From NCBI GenBank assembly GCA_903890485.1, contig CAITBM010000026.1, positions 62,001-126,000 on the forward strand: a stretch of 64,000 bases of DNA, given 5' to 3'. Position numbers and translations under genes: made by a program. The notes under the pieces were generated by a model. The model saw only the letters and a program-made list of their open reading frames with translations. It was not told the DNA's origin and ran no database searches. The DNA comes from an uncultured Opitutaceae bacterium (lineage in GTDB: Bacteria > Verrucomicrobiota > Verrucomicrobiia > Opitutales > Opitutaceae). Of this stretch, positions 27,940-37,011 are shown in pieces; the stretch's first letter is position 1, and every line of letters begins with the position of its first letter.

Positions 27940-29166
27940 TCAACCCGCGAAGAACTTGATGGTCCGCGCCATCGACGCCACAAGGGCGTCGATCTCCCTG
28001 CGCTCGTTGTAGACGTAGAAACTTGCCCTGACCGTGCTCGTGAGTCCCAGCTTCTTCATGAGGGGCTGGTTGCAGTGGTGGCCCCCGCGGAGGGCGATGC
28101 CGTCCTCGTCGGCAAATGTCACCACATCGTGGGCGTGGACCCCCTCGAATGCGAAACTCACAAGTCCGCCGCGCTCGCCGTCCGGGCCGATAATCCGGAT
28201 CCCGGGCAATTCGGCCAGCCGGTCACGCGCCTCCTTGGCGAGCCCGCCGTCGTGGAGCCTGATCTGCTCTCGGCCGAGAAGGTCCAGGAAGTCGCACGAG
28301 GCCCCGAGGGCGATCGCATCGGCAAAGTTGGGGGTCCCCGCCTCGAAACGCTCGGGGGAGGGCTTCCACCGGCTGCCCGAAAAATCCACGCTGGAAATCA
28401 TCCCGCCGCCGCCCTGCCACGGGGGCATGGCGTCCAGGAGCGCGCGGCGCCCATAGAGGACTCCGATTCCTGTGACGCTCGCCATCTTGTGGCCGGAGAA
28501 GGCCAGGAAATCGCAACCTATGGCCCTCACGTCGAGCGGCATGTGGCCGATCGACTGGGCTGCGTCGACAACGGTAACGATGCCGAGCTTCCGGGCACGG
28601 GCGCAGAGGTCCGCCGCAGGGTTTATGGTTCCGAGCGTATTGGAGACGTGGGTGAAGGCGAAGAGCTTGACCTCGGGGGTGAGCAGCTTGTCCAGGGCGC
28701 CTAGGTCCAGGAGGCCCTGGTCCCCGGTCACGGGCACGTACCGGACCGTGGCGCCGGTCCGCTGGGCGGCCATCTGCCAGGGCACAAGGTTGCTGTGGTG
28801 CTCCATCTCTGTGAGGAGCACCACGTCCCCCTTCCTCAGGTTCGCCGACCCCCAGCTTGCAGCAACCAGGTTGATGGATTCGGTTGTCCCGCGCGTGAAG
28901 ATGATCTCCTCGGGGGCCTCGGCGTTTACAAAGGCCTGCACCCGCGCACGCGCTCCCTCGTAGCCGTCCGTCGACCTCATCGACAGCGCATGGAGGCCGC
29001 GGTGCACGTTTGCATTGTCGTTGGCGTAGAAGCGGTCCAGCGCCCGGGTCACCGCGAGCGGCTTCTGGGTCGTGGCGGCGTTGTCCAGGTAGACCAGAGG
29101 GTGCCCGTTAACCTTCTGGTCAAGGATCGGGAACTGATCGCGGATGTTGTCCCAGGGGGAGGGCAT
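27940..29166 (-). CDS. sufS: Cysteine desulfurase, SufS class
   Basis: A 408-residue PLP enzyme that takes sulfur from cysteine for Fe-S cluster assembly. The Schiff-base Lys lies in FSGHKM, PLP-contact residues in TEMEHHSNLVPW and DAAQSIGHMPLDV, and the persulfide Cys in RGGHHCNQPLM near residue 360, the SufS (group II) arrangement. It follows sufU by 6 bases, the pairing seen where SufU transfers sulfur from SufS. Cluster genes sufBCD are not in the window. Confidence 0.93.
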   Translation of the reverse strand: MPSPWDNIRDQFPILDQKVNGHPLVYLDNAATTQKPLAVTRALDRFYANDNANVHRGLHALSMRSTDGYEGARARVQAFVNAEAPEEIIFTRGTTESINLVAASWGSANLRKGDVVLLTEMEHHSNLVPWQMAAQRTGATVRYVPVTGDQGLLDLGALDKLLTPEVKLFAFTHVSNTLGTINPAADLCARARKLGIVTVVDAAQSIGHMPLDVRAIGCDFLAFSGHKMASVTGIGVLYGRRALLDAMPPWQGGGGMISSVDFSGSRWKPSPERFEAGTPNFADAIALGASCDFLDLLGREQIRLHDGGLAKEARDRLAELPGIRIIGPDGERGGLVSFAFEGVHAHDVVTFADEDGIALRGGHHCNQPLMKKLGLTSTVRASFYVYNERREIDALVASMARTIKFFAG

Positions 29167-29172
29167 CGCGCG

Positions 29173-29628
29173 TCAGTCCTTGTGGCTCTCGGTCGTGGCC
29201 GGCGCCCCGTCGCCGCGCAGGGCGTTCAGGGCCGCGTGCCAGGAAAGCGTCGCACACTTGATGCGAGCCGGGAAGGCGTGCACCCCGGCGAAGGCCCCAA
29301 GGTCGCTGATCTCCTCCGGTTCCTTGCCGGTGGTGACGATCTCGTGGAACTCCTTGTAGAGGTTCTCCGCCTCGGCAGTGGTCTTGCCCTTGAGCTGGGT
29401 CGTCATAAGCGAGGCGCTTGCCTGGGATATGGCGCAACCCGAGCCGTCGAAGGAGATCTCGGCGATGCGGTCGCCGTCCAACCTAAGGAAGACGTCGCAC
29501 TGGTCGCCACAGGAAGGGTTGTCCCCGTGGGCCGACCGGTTGGCTGTCGGAATCCGTCCCCGGTTGCGCGGCCTGCGGTTGTGGTCCAAGATGACGTTCT
29601 GGTAGAGATCGGAAAGGTCGGCCGACAT
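29173..29628 (-). CDS. sufU: SufU-type Fe-S scaffold / sulfur-transfer protein
   Basis: A 151-residue NifU-N/SufU protein. The three conserved cysteines are in NPSCGDQCD (with the Asp of the metal site), DGSGCAIS and RIKCATLSWHA, and YQNVILDHNRRPRN at the N terminus is the family signature. SufU binds zinc and receives persulfide from SufS, encoded directly downstream. The insertion between the second and third Cys is typical of SufU rather than IscU. Confidence 0.92.
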   Translation of the reverse strand: MSADLSDLYQNVILDHNRRPRNRGRIPTANRSAHGDNPSCGDQCDVFLRLDGDRIAEISFDGSGCAISQASASLMTTQLKGKTTAEAENLYKEFHEIVTTGKEPEEISDLGAFAGVHAFPARIKCATLSWHAALNALRGDGAPATTESHKD

Positions 29629-30023
29629 GGTGGAAGGATACAGGTATCCGGACCCGACACTGCGTCAAGGAAGTCAGACGGGTTTGAACCCCCTAAAGAC
29701 CCTGATAATGAAGACAAAGGGTGTGCGAGCATCCGAAAGCCCCCGGCGGCGTTCGTGGGGCGGTGCCGGCAAAACACGGGTCCCCCCGCTAGGCTGAGCT
29801 GCTTGCGGGGCGGCTCTCCCTGGCGCCCAATTTCGAGGTCGCGGTAGATTCTTTAACCCTCCATGCTCCACGGTGTTGCGCACCGTCCCGGGAGCACCGG
29901 GGGCTCAGGAACCTCCACCCGGATCTTTTTTCCGGACAGTAGAGGGTACAGGCCCCCGGGATGTCACAGAGGGAAGGTGTGAAACCCATCCAGACACTTC
30001 CCCTTTCCCGATTTACGGCTCCC
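29629..30023. promoter_or_regulatory. Divergent intergenic region sufU / ECF sigma gene
   Basis: This 395-base spacer holds the promoters of sufU (minus) and of the sigma-FecR operon (plus). It contains a small hairpin CCGGA...TCCGG around a T-rich loop (29919-29935). An in-frame GTG/ATG extension of the sigma gene to 29961 is possible but unsupported. No RNA gene or repeat is recognised. Confidence 0.4.
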
Positions 30024-30545
30024 ATGACCGAAGAGCCCAACGGCCAGACTGACTTCTCCGCGCTGTACCGCTCAACGCTAGCACCGCTGAGGCGCTACCT
30101 CACGCGCCTGCTTGGCAATTCAAGCGAGGCTCAGGACGTTGCCCACGACGCCTATATACGCGTTTATCCCACGATCCAGAGCCACGCCGCCCGGCGGCCA
30201 ACGGCCCTACTTTACACCGCGGCACGGCGCCTGGCTATCAACCGGCTCAAGCGCCGGAGCATCTCGCCCGTCGCCCGGGACGCATTCATCCCCGAGATGT
30301 CAGCAAGCGGGGAGCCTGGGGTCACCCAGCAGGTGATCAGCCGCCAGGAGCTTGACCTCCTGGAGGAGGCCATTGCCGGTCTGCCCGAGGGCTGCCGAAC
30401 CGTGCTTCTCATGTGCAAGATCGAGCAGCTTTCCCATAAGGAGATCTCGGAGCGGCTCTCCATAGCCGTGAGCACGGTCGAGAAACAACACGCGCGCGCC
30501 CTGAGGCTGCTGCGAACGGCACTGGAAGGGAGATTCGACTCATGA
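30024..30545 (+). CDS. FecI-like ECF sigma factor
   Basis: A 173-residue ECF sigma factor with region 2 (AQDVAHDAYIRVYPTIQ) and region 4 (LPEGCRTVLLMCKIEQLSHK, then STVEKQHARALRLLRTAL). Its stop overlaps the FecR ATG (ATGA at 30542-30545), and a TonB-dependent receptor with an STN signalling domain follows, so this is an iron-starvation-type cell-surface signalling set. The start at 30024 matches family length; a longer frame begins at 29961. Ligand is unknown. Confidence 0.88.
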   Translation: MTEEPNGQTDFSALYRSTLAPLRRYLTRLLGNSSEAQDVAHDAYIRVYPTIQSHAARRPTALLYTAARRLAINRLKRRSISPVARDAFIPEMSASGEPGVTQQVISRQELDLLEEAIAGLPEGCRTVLLMCKIEQLSHKEISERLSIAVSTVEKQHARALRLLRTALEGRFDS

Positions 30546-31552
30546 ACCGGACCCATTCGCCTTTTGACGAGACCACAGAGGACGAGGCATCGCTTTGGGC
30601 CGCCAGGCTGGAGGGCGCCGAACTGACCCCGCGCGAGCGCTCGGACCTCGCGTCCTGGCTCGCGGGCGGGCCGGGACGCAGGGAGGCGCTCTCGGGATTC
30701 TGTCGCCTGTCGCGGAGGCTTGACCAGGCGGTGTCCGAACTTGTGGCCTCGGGGGCGATAGAGATCCGGGAACCCGAGCTGGTCCGGCCGCGTCTTGGCC
30801 CGGGAAGGCTCCTGGCCGCCGGCCTGGCCGCGGCTGCGCTCGCCCTTGGGTGCGTCTGGTTCCTTGGGCAGTCGGGGCGTGCCGAGAGCTACTCTGCCCC
30901 AGCCGGGCAGAGGCAAACCTTCACCCTGTCCGACGGGACCCGCATCGAGCTGAACGCCAACACGAGCGTGGTGGTCGAAAACGGCCGCTCCGAGCGCCGC
31001 GTGCGGCTCGCCAACGGCGAGGCGTTCTTCGTGGTCAGCAAGGACAAGGCGAGGCCCTTTATCGTCGACACCCCCGCGGGATCGGTCCGGGTGACCGGAA
31101 CGATCTTCAATGTGCTCACGGAGACCTCCTCCCAGCTCGATGTCACCGTCGTCGAGGGATCGGTGCAGGTAAGGCCGGGGGACGGCGGGTCCAATGCGCC
31201 GGCCGAGCCCGTGGGCCTGGGCGCGGGCGACAGGCTATCGGCCGTGAAGGGTGGGGTGGCGCTGAGCAGGCTTTCGGACTCGGACCTGGGCGACCTCCTG
31301 GCTTGGAGGCAGGGAAAGATCGTGTGCAAGATGATGCCGCTTTCCGAGGCGCTCGCGCTCTTCGCCCATTACCACGGCCGGACAATATCTGTTTCCCCGG
31401 GGGCCGCGGCGCTCCACGTGGGCGGAAGGTACAGCATCGACGACCTCGATGGATTCCTTGCCCAGCTCGAACTGGTCCAGCAGGATCACAAGGTGCGCAT
31501 AGACCACGGGGCCTCGGGCTCCATTCGGGTGAGCCTGCGCGCCGAGCCGTGA
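30542..31552 (+). CDS. FecR-family anti-sigma / signal transducer
   Basis: A 336-residue inner-membrane protein. The N-terminal DUF4880-like cytoplasmic domain (about 1-75, WAARLEGAELTPRERSDLASWL) should hold the sigma factor; one membrane segment follows near 85-105 (LLAAGLAAAALALGCVWFLG). The periplasmic FecR domain then starts with QRQTFTLSDGTRIELNANT and includes EAFFVVSKDKARPFIV. The C-terminal 80 residues resemble the secretin/STN-like DUF4974 region. It passes the receptor signal to the FecI-like sigma encoded just upstream. Confidence 0.9.
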   Translation: MNRTHSPFDETTEDEASLWAARLEGAELTPRERSDLASWLAGGPGRREALSGFCRLSRRLDQAVSELVASGAIEIREPELVRPRLGPGRLLAAGLAAAALALGCVWFLGQSGRAESYSAPAGQRQTFTLSDGTRIELNANTSVVVENGRSERRVRLANGEAFFVVSKDKARPFIVDTPAGSVRVTGTIFNVLTETSSQLDVTVVEGSVQVRPGDGGSNAPAEPVGLGAGDRLSAVKGGVALSRLSDSDLGDLLAWRQGKIVCKMMPLSEALALFAHYHGRTISVSPGAAALHVGGRYSIDDLDGFLAQLELVQQDHKVRIDHGASGSIRVSLRAEP

Positions 31553-31565
31553 CGACCCGTTTCAG

Positions 31566-34500
31566 TTGACCTGTATCCCCCCTACCAAGACCGGATCCCT
31601 TCGAGCCACTTTCGTTCTCCTCGTGTGGGGAGTCATCTGCTCGGTCCCGCCGGCTGCCTGGGCCGAGCCGATCGAGTTCCGCCTCCCCGCGCAGCCCGCC
31701 GACGAGGCCCTGATGGCGCTCTGCCGCCAGTCCAGGGTGGAGCTCCTCTTCTCCTTCGACGACCTCCACCAGGTACGATCGACTGCGGTCGTCGGTTCAC
31801 GGGAGCCGGAGGCGGCGCTCGCCCTCCTGCTTGAGGGCACCGGCTTCGTCGCGCGGCAAAAGGGGGTCGGAAGGTTTGTCGTCACGCCGGTGGGCGACAA
31901 AGGGTCCGTTAAGGGTGTGCTCCTCACGCCGGCAGGGTTGCCCGCACGCGGCATCCACGTGGTCGTCACGGCCCTTCGCCAGGGCTGCGTGACCGACGCC
32001 GCTGGCACCTTTGAGTTCCCGGCGCTTGCGGGGGGGACCTACCAGCTGGTTGCCGAAGGCGCGGGCTACCAGCCCCTGGAGATCGCCGACGTGTGCGTCA
32101 CGGCGGGCAAGGCCCTCACGCTGGACCCGATGGCAATGACTGTCCCCAGCAACCCCGACAAGCTGGAACCCTTTGTGGTGCAGGCCAAGTCGGCGTCCTA
32201 CGGACCGCTGGACAGCATCAAGCGGGACCCAATACCCAGGAGCGCCATCGGCAATGTCGACCGGCCGCGCACCGAGAACGACCCGCTGGACTACACCATC
32301 TTCACCCGGGAACAGATCGCCCGGAGCGGCGTGATCGACGTGAACGAGTTTCTGCAGCGGGAGATCCTAGACAGCGACGCCACAGCCTTGCCGCCCGAGC
32401 GCAACGGGAGCCTCGGAGCCTTTGTGTCGGGCAGCGACAACCTGAACATGAGGGGATACAAGGCGGACGCCACGATCGTCCTTGTTGACGGGCGGCGGCT
32501 GCCGGAGATCGTCACGGCGCTTCCGGCCGACCTGACGCAGCCTGCGGCCCCGCAGGCCGATGTGAATGTCATCCCGCTGAGCCTGATAGACCACATCGAG
32601 GTGCTCCCGGTCTCGGCATCGGCGATCTACAGCGGGAGCCCGGTCGGGGGCGTGATCAACATCGTGCTCCGGCCAAACGCCAACGCGACGGAGCTCACCA
32701 CCACCTATACGAACGCGCTGGCGGGATTCGACGCCCCGCAGTCCACGGTCTCGCTGATGCACGGGGAGACACTCCTGGACGGGCGCCTTCATTTCCGGCT
32801 CAACGCGACCTTCACCCAAGTGAGCCCCAGCACGGAGAGCGAACTGGGGTACATCCGGGCGAACCTCGCCGGTCGGGCCTCGGCCGAGAGCGCGCTTTTC
32901 CGGGCGACGCCGAATCTGGTGAGCCTGAGCCTCGCCCCGCTCTTCGGTCCGGGCACAGCCTCGTTCACCTCGGTGGCGCCCGGCACCGACGGCAGCGGTG
33001 GGGCTGCGGCCTTCAGTGGGCGGTCGGGGGTCCAGAGCCTCGGCCTCTTCGAACCCCTGGGCGGCGGGCTTGCGCAGTCTGCGAACAGCCTGGGTTTTCC
33101 CTACGGGAGGAAGGAACGGAGCACGACCGTGTTCGGGTCGGTCACCTACGATGTCTTCCCTTGGCTCCAGGTCGGTATAGACGCGAGCGCTGGGCGGTCG
33201 GTCAACAACACAGGCTATAGCGTTTTCAATGGAACGCTCCTGTTGCCCGGGACCCTGCCAACCAACCCGTTTCATACCGACCTGGCCGTGACCCTGAACG
33301 AGACTGCGCCGGCGCTCGGGCAGGATTATGATGAGGCGCACATCGACCACTATTCCGCCGTGTTTGGTCTCCTGCTCAAGATGCGGGACGACTGGCAGGC
33401 GACCCTTGATGCACAGTACGGACTTAGCCTCACGAGGTACCGCGGCATCCAGGGCGTCGACAATTCGCGGTGGCAAGGGCTCGTGAACCAGGGTGCTTAC
33501 AACCCCCTGCGCGACACCGAGACTTTCGGCCCCCCGCAGGCGTTCTACGACCAGGCCGTGGTCTACTACGGGCAGCGCGGCCGCTTCGTGACGCTGGGAG
33601 ACTACGACACGTTCGACTCCGCGCTTCGGATCACCAATCCCTACCTGAGGCTCCCGACGGGCACCAGTACCGTTGTGGTTGGTGGGGACTACCGCTACGC
33701 GAGGCTGGGAACCTACGCCGACATCCTGCGCTATGGGGATGGGACCCTCGTGGCTCCGCCCCAGTACTGGGTGGGCCGCTCGCTGCAACGGGTGAGCGCC
33801 TTCAGCGAGGTCGAGGCTCCGCTCCTTCCCGCCCGGTGGTTGCCTGCATTTGTCCACGCGATCGAGGTCGACGTGGCGGGCCGCTACACGGCGTCCACGC
33901 TCGCCAACGAGTCCAACTTCGCTCCTACGGGCGCAGTGAAAATTGACTTCGCCGGGGGCTTCTCGCTGCGGGGCACGTTTGCGACCTCCAACCGATTTCC
34001 TCCGCCGGTGTTTAGTCGCAAGTACTCCGGCCTGACCACCGGCGGTGCGGGGACCACCGTGGCCGTTAAGCTCGCGGACCCGCGCAGGGGCAATATCGAG
34101 GAGACATTCCTGGAGAGCGACGCCGTGAATCCCCGGCTGGTCCCCGAGGCCTCGGTCACGCAGACCATCGGGCTGCTCTATGAACGGGGGAAAGTGCATC
34201 ATGTTCGGGCCTCGATAGAGTTCGTCGACACCGTCACGTCGGGGGAGCAGGCCTACCTGGGAGCGAACGGCGTCCTGGACCTTGAGAGCACATTCCCGGA
34301 CCGGGTGATACGGGCGCCAGCTGCCCCTGGCGACCCCTACGGCGTCGGCCCGATCACGTCCGTCCTGACGGGCAACTTCAACCTCGCGTGGAGGCATTCC
34401 TACGAGTGGACGACGTCGCTCGACTACACGTGGTCGCGCTGCCTTGGAGGTTCGTTTGAGGCCTACTGCAGGCTGATCGACTTCCAGCGGTACGCGGTGG

Positions 34501-34913
34501 AGCTGATGCCTAAGTCGAGTCCCGTAGACGAGCTCCGGGAGCCCGACGGCTCGACCCCGGGGCTTCTAAAATTGCGCATGAACTTCGGGGCGGGGTGGTC
34601 CAATCACGCCTGCGGATTCGGCGTGGACGGCCACTATTTCCACTCCCGGATCCTGCCGGTGCAGGAATGGGCCGTCCAGGGCACGGACAGGGTTGAGCCC
34701 TTCTGGCAGTTCGACGGCTACCTACAGGGCGACCTGGGCCGCTGGATCCCCTGGAAGAGCCCCCGCTACGGGCTCCGCGGCCAGGTCCGTGTCGACAATA
34801 TCTTCGGCGCCACACCCCCCCGGTACGCGAACGATCCCACGGGCGCCGGCGTGCAGTCCTACGGCGACTGGAGGGGCCGGGTCTACTCGGTGTCGGCAAC
34901 GGTTACCTTTTAA
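31566..34913 (+). CDS. TonB-dependent outer-membrane receptor with STN and regulatory-like domains
   Basis: A 1115-residue receptor: signal peptide (about 1-33, ending WAE), STN domain (about 36-110, LPAQPADEALMALCRQ), a carboxypeptidase-regulatory-like beta domain (about 115-180), plug (about 225-360 with MRGYKADATIVLVDGRRLP and GSPVGGVINIVL) and a 22-strand barrel ending in aromatic VSATVTF, the outer-membrane insertion signal. The STN domain talks to the FecR protein encoded upstream. The start appears to be TTG at 31566, 13 bases after fecR; no better ATG precedes the signal peptide. Substrate unknown; Opitutaceae use such receptors for glycans as well as siderophores. Confidence 0.9.
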   Translation: MTCIPPTKTGSLRATFVLLVWGVICSVPPAAWAEPIEFRLPAQPADEALMALCRQSRVELLFSFDDLHQVRSTAVVGSREPEAALALLLEGTGFVARQKGVGRFVVTPVGDKGSVKGVLLTPAGLPARGIHVVVTALRQGCVTDAAGTFEFPALAGGTYQLVAEGAGYQPLEIADVCVTAGKALTLDPMAMTVPSNPDKLEPFVVQAKSASYGPLDSIKRDPIPRSAIGNVDRPRTENDPLDYTIFTREQIARSGVIDVNEFLQREILDSDATALPPERNGSLGAFVSGSDNLNMRGYKADATIVLVDGRRLPEIVTALPADLTQPAAPQADVNVIPLSLIDHIEVLPVSASAIYSGSPVGGVINIVLRPNANATELTTTYTNALAGFDAPQSTVSLMHGETLLDGRLHFRLNATFTQVSPSTESELGYIRANLAGRASAESALFRATPNLVSLSLAPLFGPGTASFTSVAPGTDGSGGAAAFSGRSGVQSLGLFEPLGGGLAQSANSLGFPYGRKERSTTVFGSVTYDVFPWLQVGIDASAGRSVNNTGYSVFNGTLLLPGTLPTNPFHTDLAVTLNETAPALGQDYDEAHIDHYSAVFGLLLKMRDDWQATLDAQYGLSLTRYRGIQGVDNSRWQGLVNQGAYNPLRDTETFGPPQAFYDQAVVYYGQRGRFVTLGDYDTFDSALRITNPYLRLPTGTSTVVVGGDYRYARLGTYADILRYGDGTLVAPPQYWVGRSLQRVSAFSEVEAPLLPARWLPAFVHAIEVDVAGRYTASTLANESNFAPTGAVKIDFAGGFSLRGTFATSNRFPPPVFSRKYSGLTTGGAGTTVAVKLADPRRGNIEETFLESDAVNPRLVPEASVTQTIGLLYERGKVHHVRASIEFVDTVTSGEQAYLGANGVLDLESTFPDRVIRAPAAPGDPYGVGPITSVLTGNFNLAWRHSYEWTTSLDYTWSRCLGGSFEAYCRLIDFQRYAVELMPKSSPVDELREPDGSTPGLLKLRMNFGAGWSNHACGFGVDGHYFHSRILPVQEWAVQGTDRVEPFWQFDGYLQGDLGRWIPWKSPRYGLRGQVRVDNIFGATPPRYANDPTGAGVQSYGDWRGRVYSVSATVTF

Positions 34914-35184
34914 AAAGGGGGGGCAAGCTAGCGGGTCCCGTCGCTCGGGCTGTCTCAAGGGGTGAAGGTCGCCGGTGGCGCCTTCGATTTTTTTGAAACC
35001 CTCCCTACCTCCCGCTCGTCAGTCACCCATGGCGGACCACAATTCGGCAAAAATCGTCGGTAAAAGCCCCCTCGGGAACGGGCCTTGCTATACAGAGGCC
35101 TATATAGGGACCCAAAAGGGCGGATTATCGGTGTTTTATGCCGAACCAAAGCGCGCCGCAGGAGTCCATGTTACCAAGCGAACC
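34914..35184. promoter_or_regulatory. Intergenic region with perfect TATA-like palindrome upstream of the carrier protein
   Basis: This 271-base spacer contains the 10-base palindrome CCTATATAGG near 35098-35107, inside a short AT-rich patch (GCTATACAGAGGCCTATATAGG). It could be a promoter -10 element or a protein-binding site for the carrier-protein gene. No gene is evident. Confidence 0.35.
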
Positions 35185-35604
35185 ATGAGCCAAGCAACCG
35201 AACGCCATCCCGGAGCGCCCTTGATCGGGCTCTTCCCGGACGAACTTCGCGAGGACGCACAGGAGACCCGCCTGCGTGACGCCCTGAAGCGGTGCTCCGC
35301 CTCAACCCGGGACGCCGCCGTCGAATTCCGCAGGACTGGCGACCTCGACTGCGTGCCGGTGATCATCGACGGCCTGATCGAGCATTACGTCATCCCCGAG
35401 GCGCGAGCAAAGCTGCGGTCCCATGACGACGGGCTGCGTCTGATCGAGGACCTGGCAATAGACTCACTTACGATGCTTGAAATCGTCTTCCTGGCCGAGG
35501 AGGTCCTCCAGGTGTCCATCGACAACGAGGAACTCCGACCCTTCAGGACGGTGGGCGACGTGAAGCGTTTCGTGGCCCAAAAGTTGTCCAAGTCCGCGGG
35601 TTAG
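35185..35604 (+). CDS. Acyl carrier protein-like protein with N-terminal extension
   Basis: A 139-residue protein whose last 75 residues form an acyl carrier fold. The phosphopantetheine Ser lies in LAIDSLTMLEIVFLAEEVL and the last helix in FRTVGDVKRFV. Upstream is a 60-residue extension with helical character not seen in housekeeping ACP. No ketosynthase or other fatty-acid gene is adjacent, so it is an orphan carrier; its acyl group and partner are unknown. The ATG at 35185 gives the most plausible start; the frame is open further upstream through non-family sequence. Confidence 0.75.
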   Translation: MSQATERHPGAPLIGLFPDELREDAQETRLRDALKRCSASTRDAAVEFRRTGDLDCVPVIIDGLIEHYVIPEARAKLRSHDDGLRLIEDLAIDSLTMLEIVFLAEEVLQVSIDNEELRPFRTVGDVKRFVAQKLSKSAG

Positions 35605-35674
35605 CCGCACGGGCTTCGGCCCAGAGTTTCTGGTTTTCTTTATCCCGTTGGGCGGTCAGGGTGAGCGGACCCCT

Positions 35675-36976
35675 ATGACCCGAGTTGCCCACATGCCTTG
35701 GCGCCTTCTTCCGTTCGTTGCCGCCCTTCTGAGCGCAATGCCCTTGGCCCCGCTTAGCGCCGCCGAGCCGCCGGCGCCAGCCACCCCGGAAAGTCGCTTC
35801 CAGGTACCCGCGACCGACGACGGCCTGCCTGGGTCCGGACCGATCAGGAGGGCCGACTGGTTCAAGAATATCTGGGTCGAGCGACGCTCGTCCTGGGCCG
35901 AGAGAGTGCGCGACGACCAGGGTGCCCTGGTGTTCCTAGGCGACTCGATAACCCAGGGGTGGGGCGATGTCGGCAGCAGCTTCCCCGGAATCAAGGTCGC
36001 GAACCGCGGGATCAGCGGCGACACCACGCGCGGGGTCCTAATACGCCTCCAGGAGGACGTAATCGCGCTCAACCCGAAGGGCGTGGTGCTCCTGATCGGG
36101 ACCAATGACATCGAGGAGAAGGCGGAGCCAGAGACGATAGCGGGAAACGTGAAGCTGATCGTCGACGCACTTAGGGCTCACGACCCGAAGATGCCGGTAA
36201 TCCTGTGCGAGATCTTCCCGAGTTCGTTGTCCAAGTCGAGGCCCAGGTCCAAGATTTGGGACACCAACGAGCTCTATAAGAAGCTGGCGATCGACGAGCC
36301 GCAGGTGACGGTCCTCGACACCTGGGCGCTCTTCGGGAACGCCCAGGGCGATGCCAAGGAGGAGGAGATGCCAGACCTCCTGCACCCGAATATCCTGGGG
36401 CAGGCGAAATGGGCGCTTGCGCTGCGTCCGGTGCTGGAGACTGCGGGACTCGTGCCCGCTTGGCCCGACGACTTCCAGACCGAGCCTGGCTTCACCAGCC
36501 TCTTCAACGGCAGCGACCTTGCCGGCTGGTCGTACGAGGGCGGGGGCGACCTGAAGGGGCAGTCGGCGACCGGTGACGGCCGCTACGTGGTGAAAAACGG
36601 GCGGCTTGTCGTCACCGTTGCGCACACGATAAGGGACTACAAGAAGCTCTGGACCAAGCGCGTTTTCCCGAGGGACTTCGTATTGAAGATCGAGTTTCGT
36701 GCGAGCCCGAATGCGGACAGCGGGATCTTCGTCCGCGAGCCCCAGCTCCAGTGCCGAGACTTTCTGATCGCGGGGCCCTTTGCGACCCTCCGGCTCTACC
36801 GGCCGCTCGACTGGAACGAGATCGTCGTCACGGTGAAGGGTGGGCTCGCCCACGCTACCTGCAACGGCGAGGTGATCATGGATGCTATGCCGGTGCCCCC
36901 GTCGGGCCCAATCGGGCTCGAGAGCGACCATGGCCAGATGGAATACCGGCGCATCCGCTTTAAGGAGACCCACTAG
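35675..36976 (+). CDS. Exported SGNH hydrolase fused to a DUF1080 domain
   Basis: A 433-residue exported protein. After a signal peptide (about 1-30, ending LSAAE) comes an SGNH/GDSL esterase domain (about 45-265) with the Ser block FLGDSIT, the Gly block NRGISGDT, the Asn block IGTNDIEE and the His block LLHPNILG. The rest (about 275-430) matches DUF1080 (3-keto-disaccharide hydrolase/LamG-like): FTSLFNGSDLAGW, NADSGIFVRE and GPIGLESDHGQMEYRRIRF. Likely role is removing ester groups from, and binding, polysaccharides outside the cytoplasm; exact substrate unknown. Confidence 0.87.
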   Translation: MTRVAHMPWRLLPFVAALLSAMPLAPLSAAEPPAPATPESRFQVPATDDGLPGSGPIRRADWFKNIWVERRSSWAERVRDDQGALVFLGDSITQGWGDVGSSFPGIKVANRGISGDTTRGVLIRLQEDVIALNPKGVVLLIGTNDIEEKAEPETIAGNVKLIVDALRAHDPKMPVILCEIFPSSLSKSRPRSKIWDTNELYKKLAIDEPQVTVLDTWALFGNAQGDAKEEEMPDLLHPNILGQAKWALALRPVLETAGLVPAWPDDFQTEPGFTSLFNGSDLAGWSYEGGGDLKGQSATGDGRYVVKNGRLVVTVAHTIRDYKKLWTKRVFPRDFVLKIEFRASPNADSGIFVREPQLQCRDFLIAGPFATLRLYRPLDWNEIVVTVKGGLAHATCNGEVIMDAMPVPPSGPIGLESDHGQMEYRRIRFKETH

Positions 36977-37011
36977 CTTTTCCTCTCTCTCGTCGCATTG
37001 GCGAGGCAACC

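Noticed and set aside
32367-34397. Long antisense frame opposite the TonB receptor
   Set aside because: Composition is Arg/Val/Gly shadow; the plus-strand receptor is clear.
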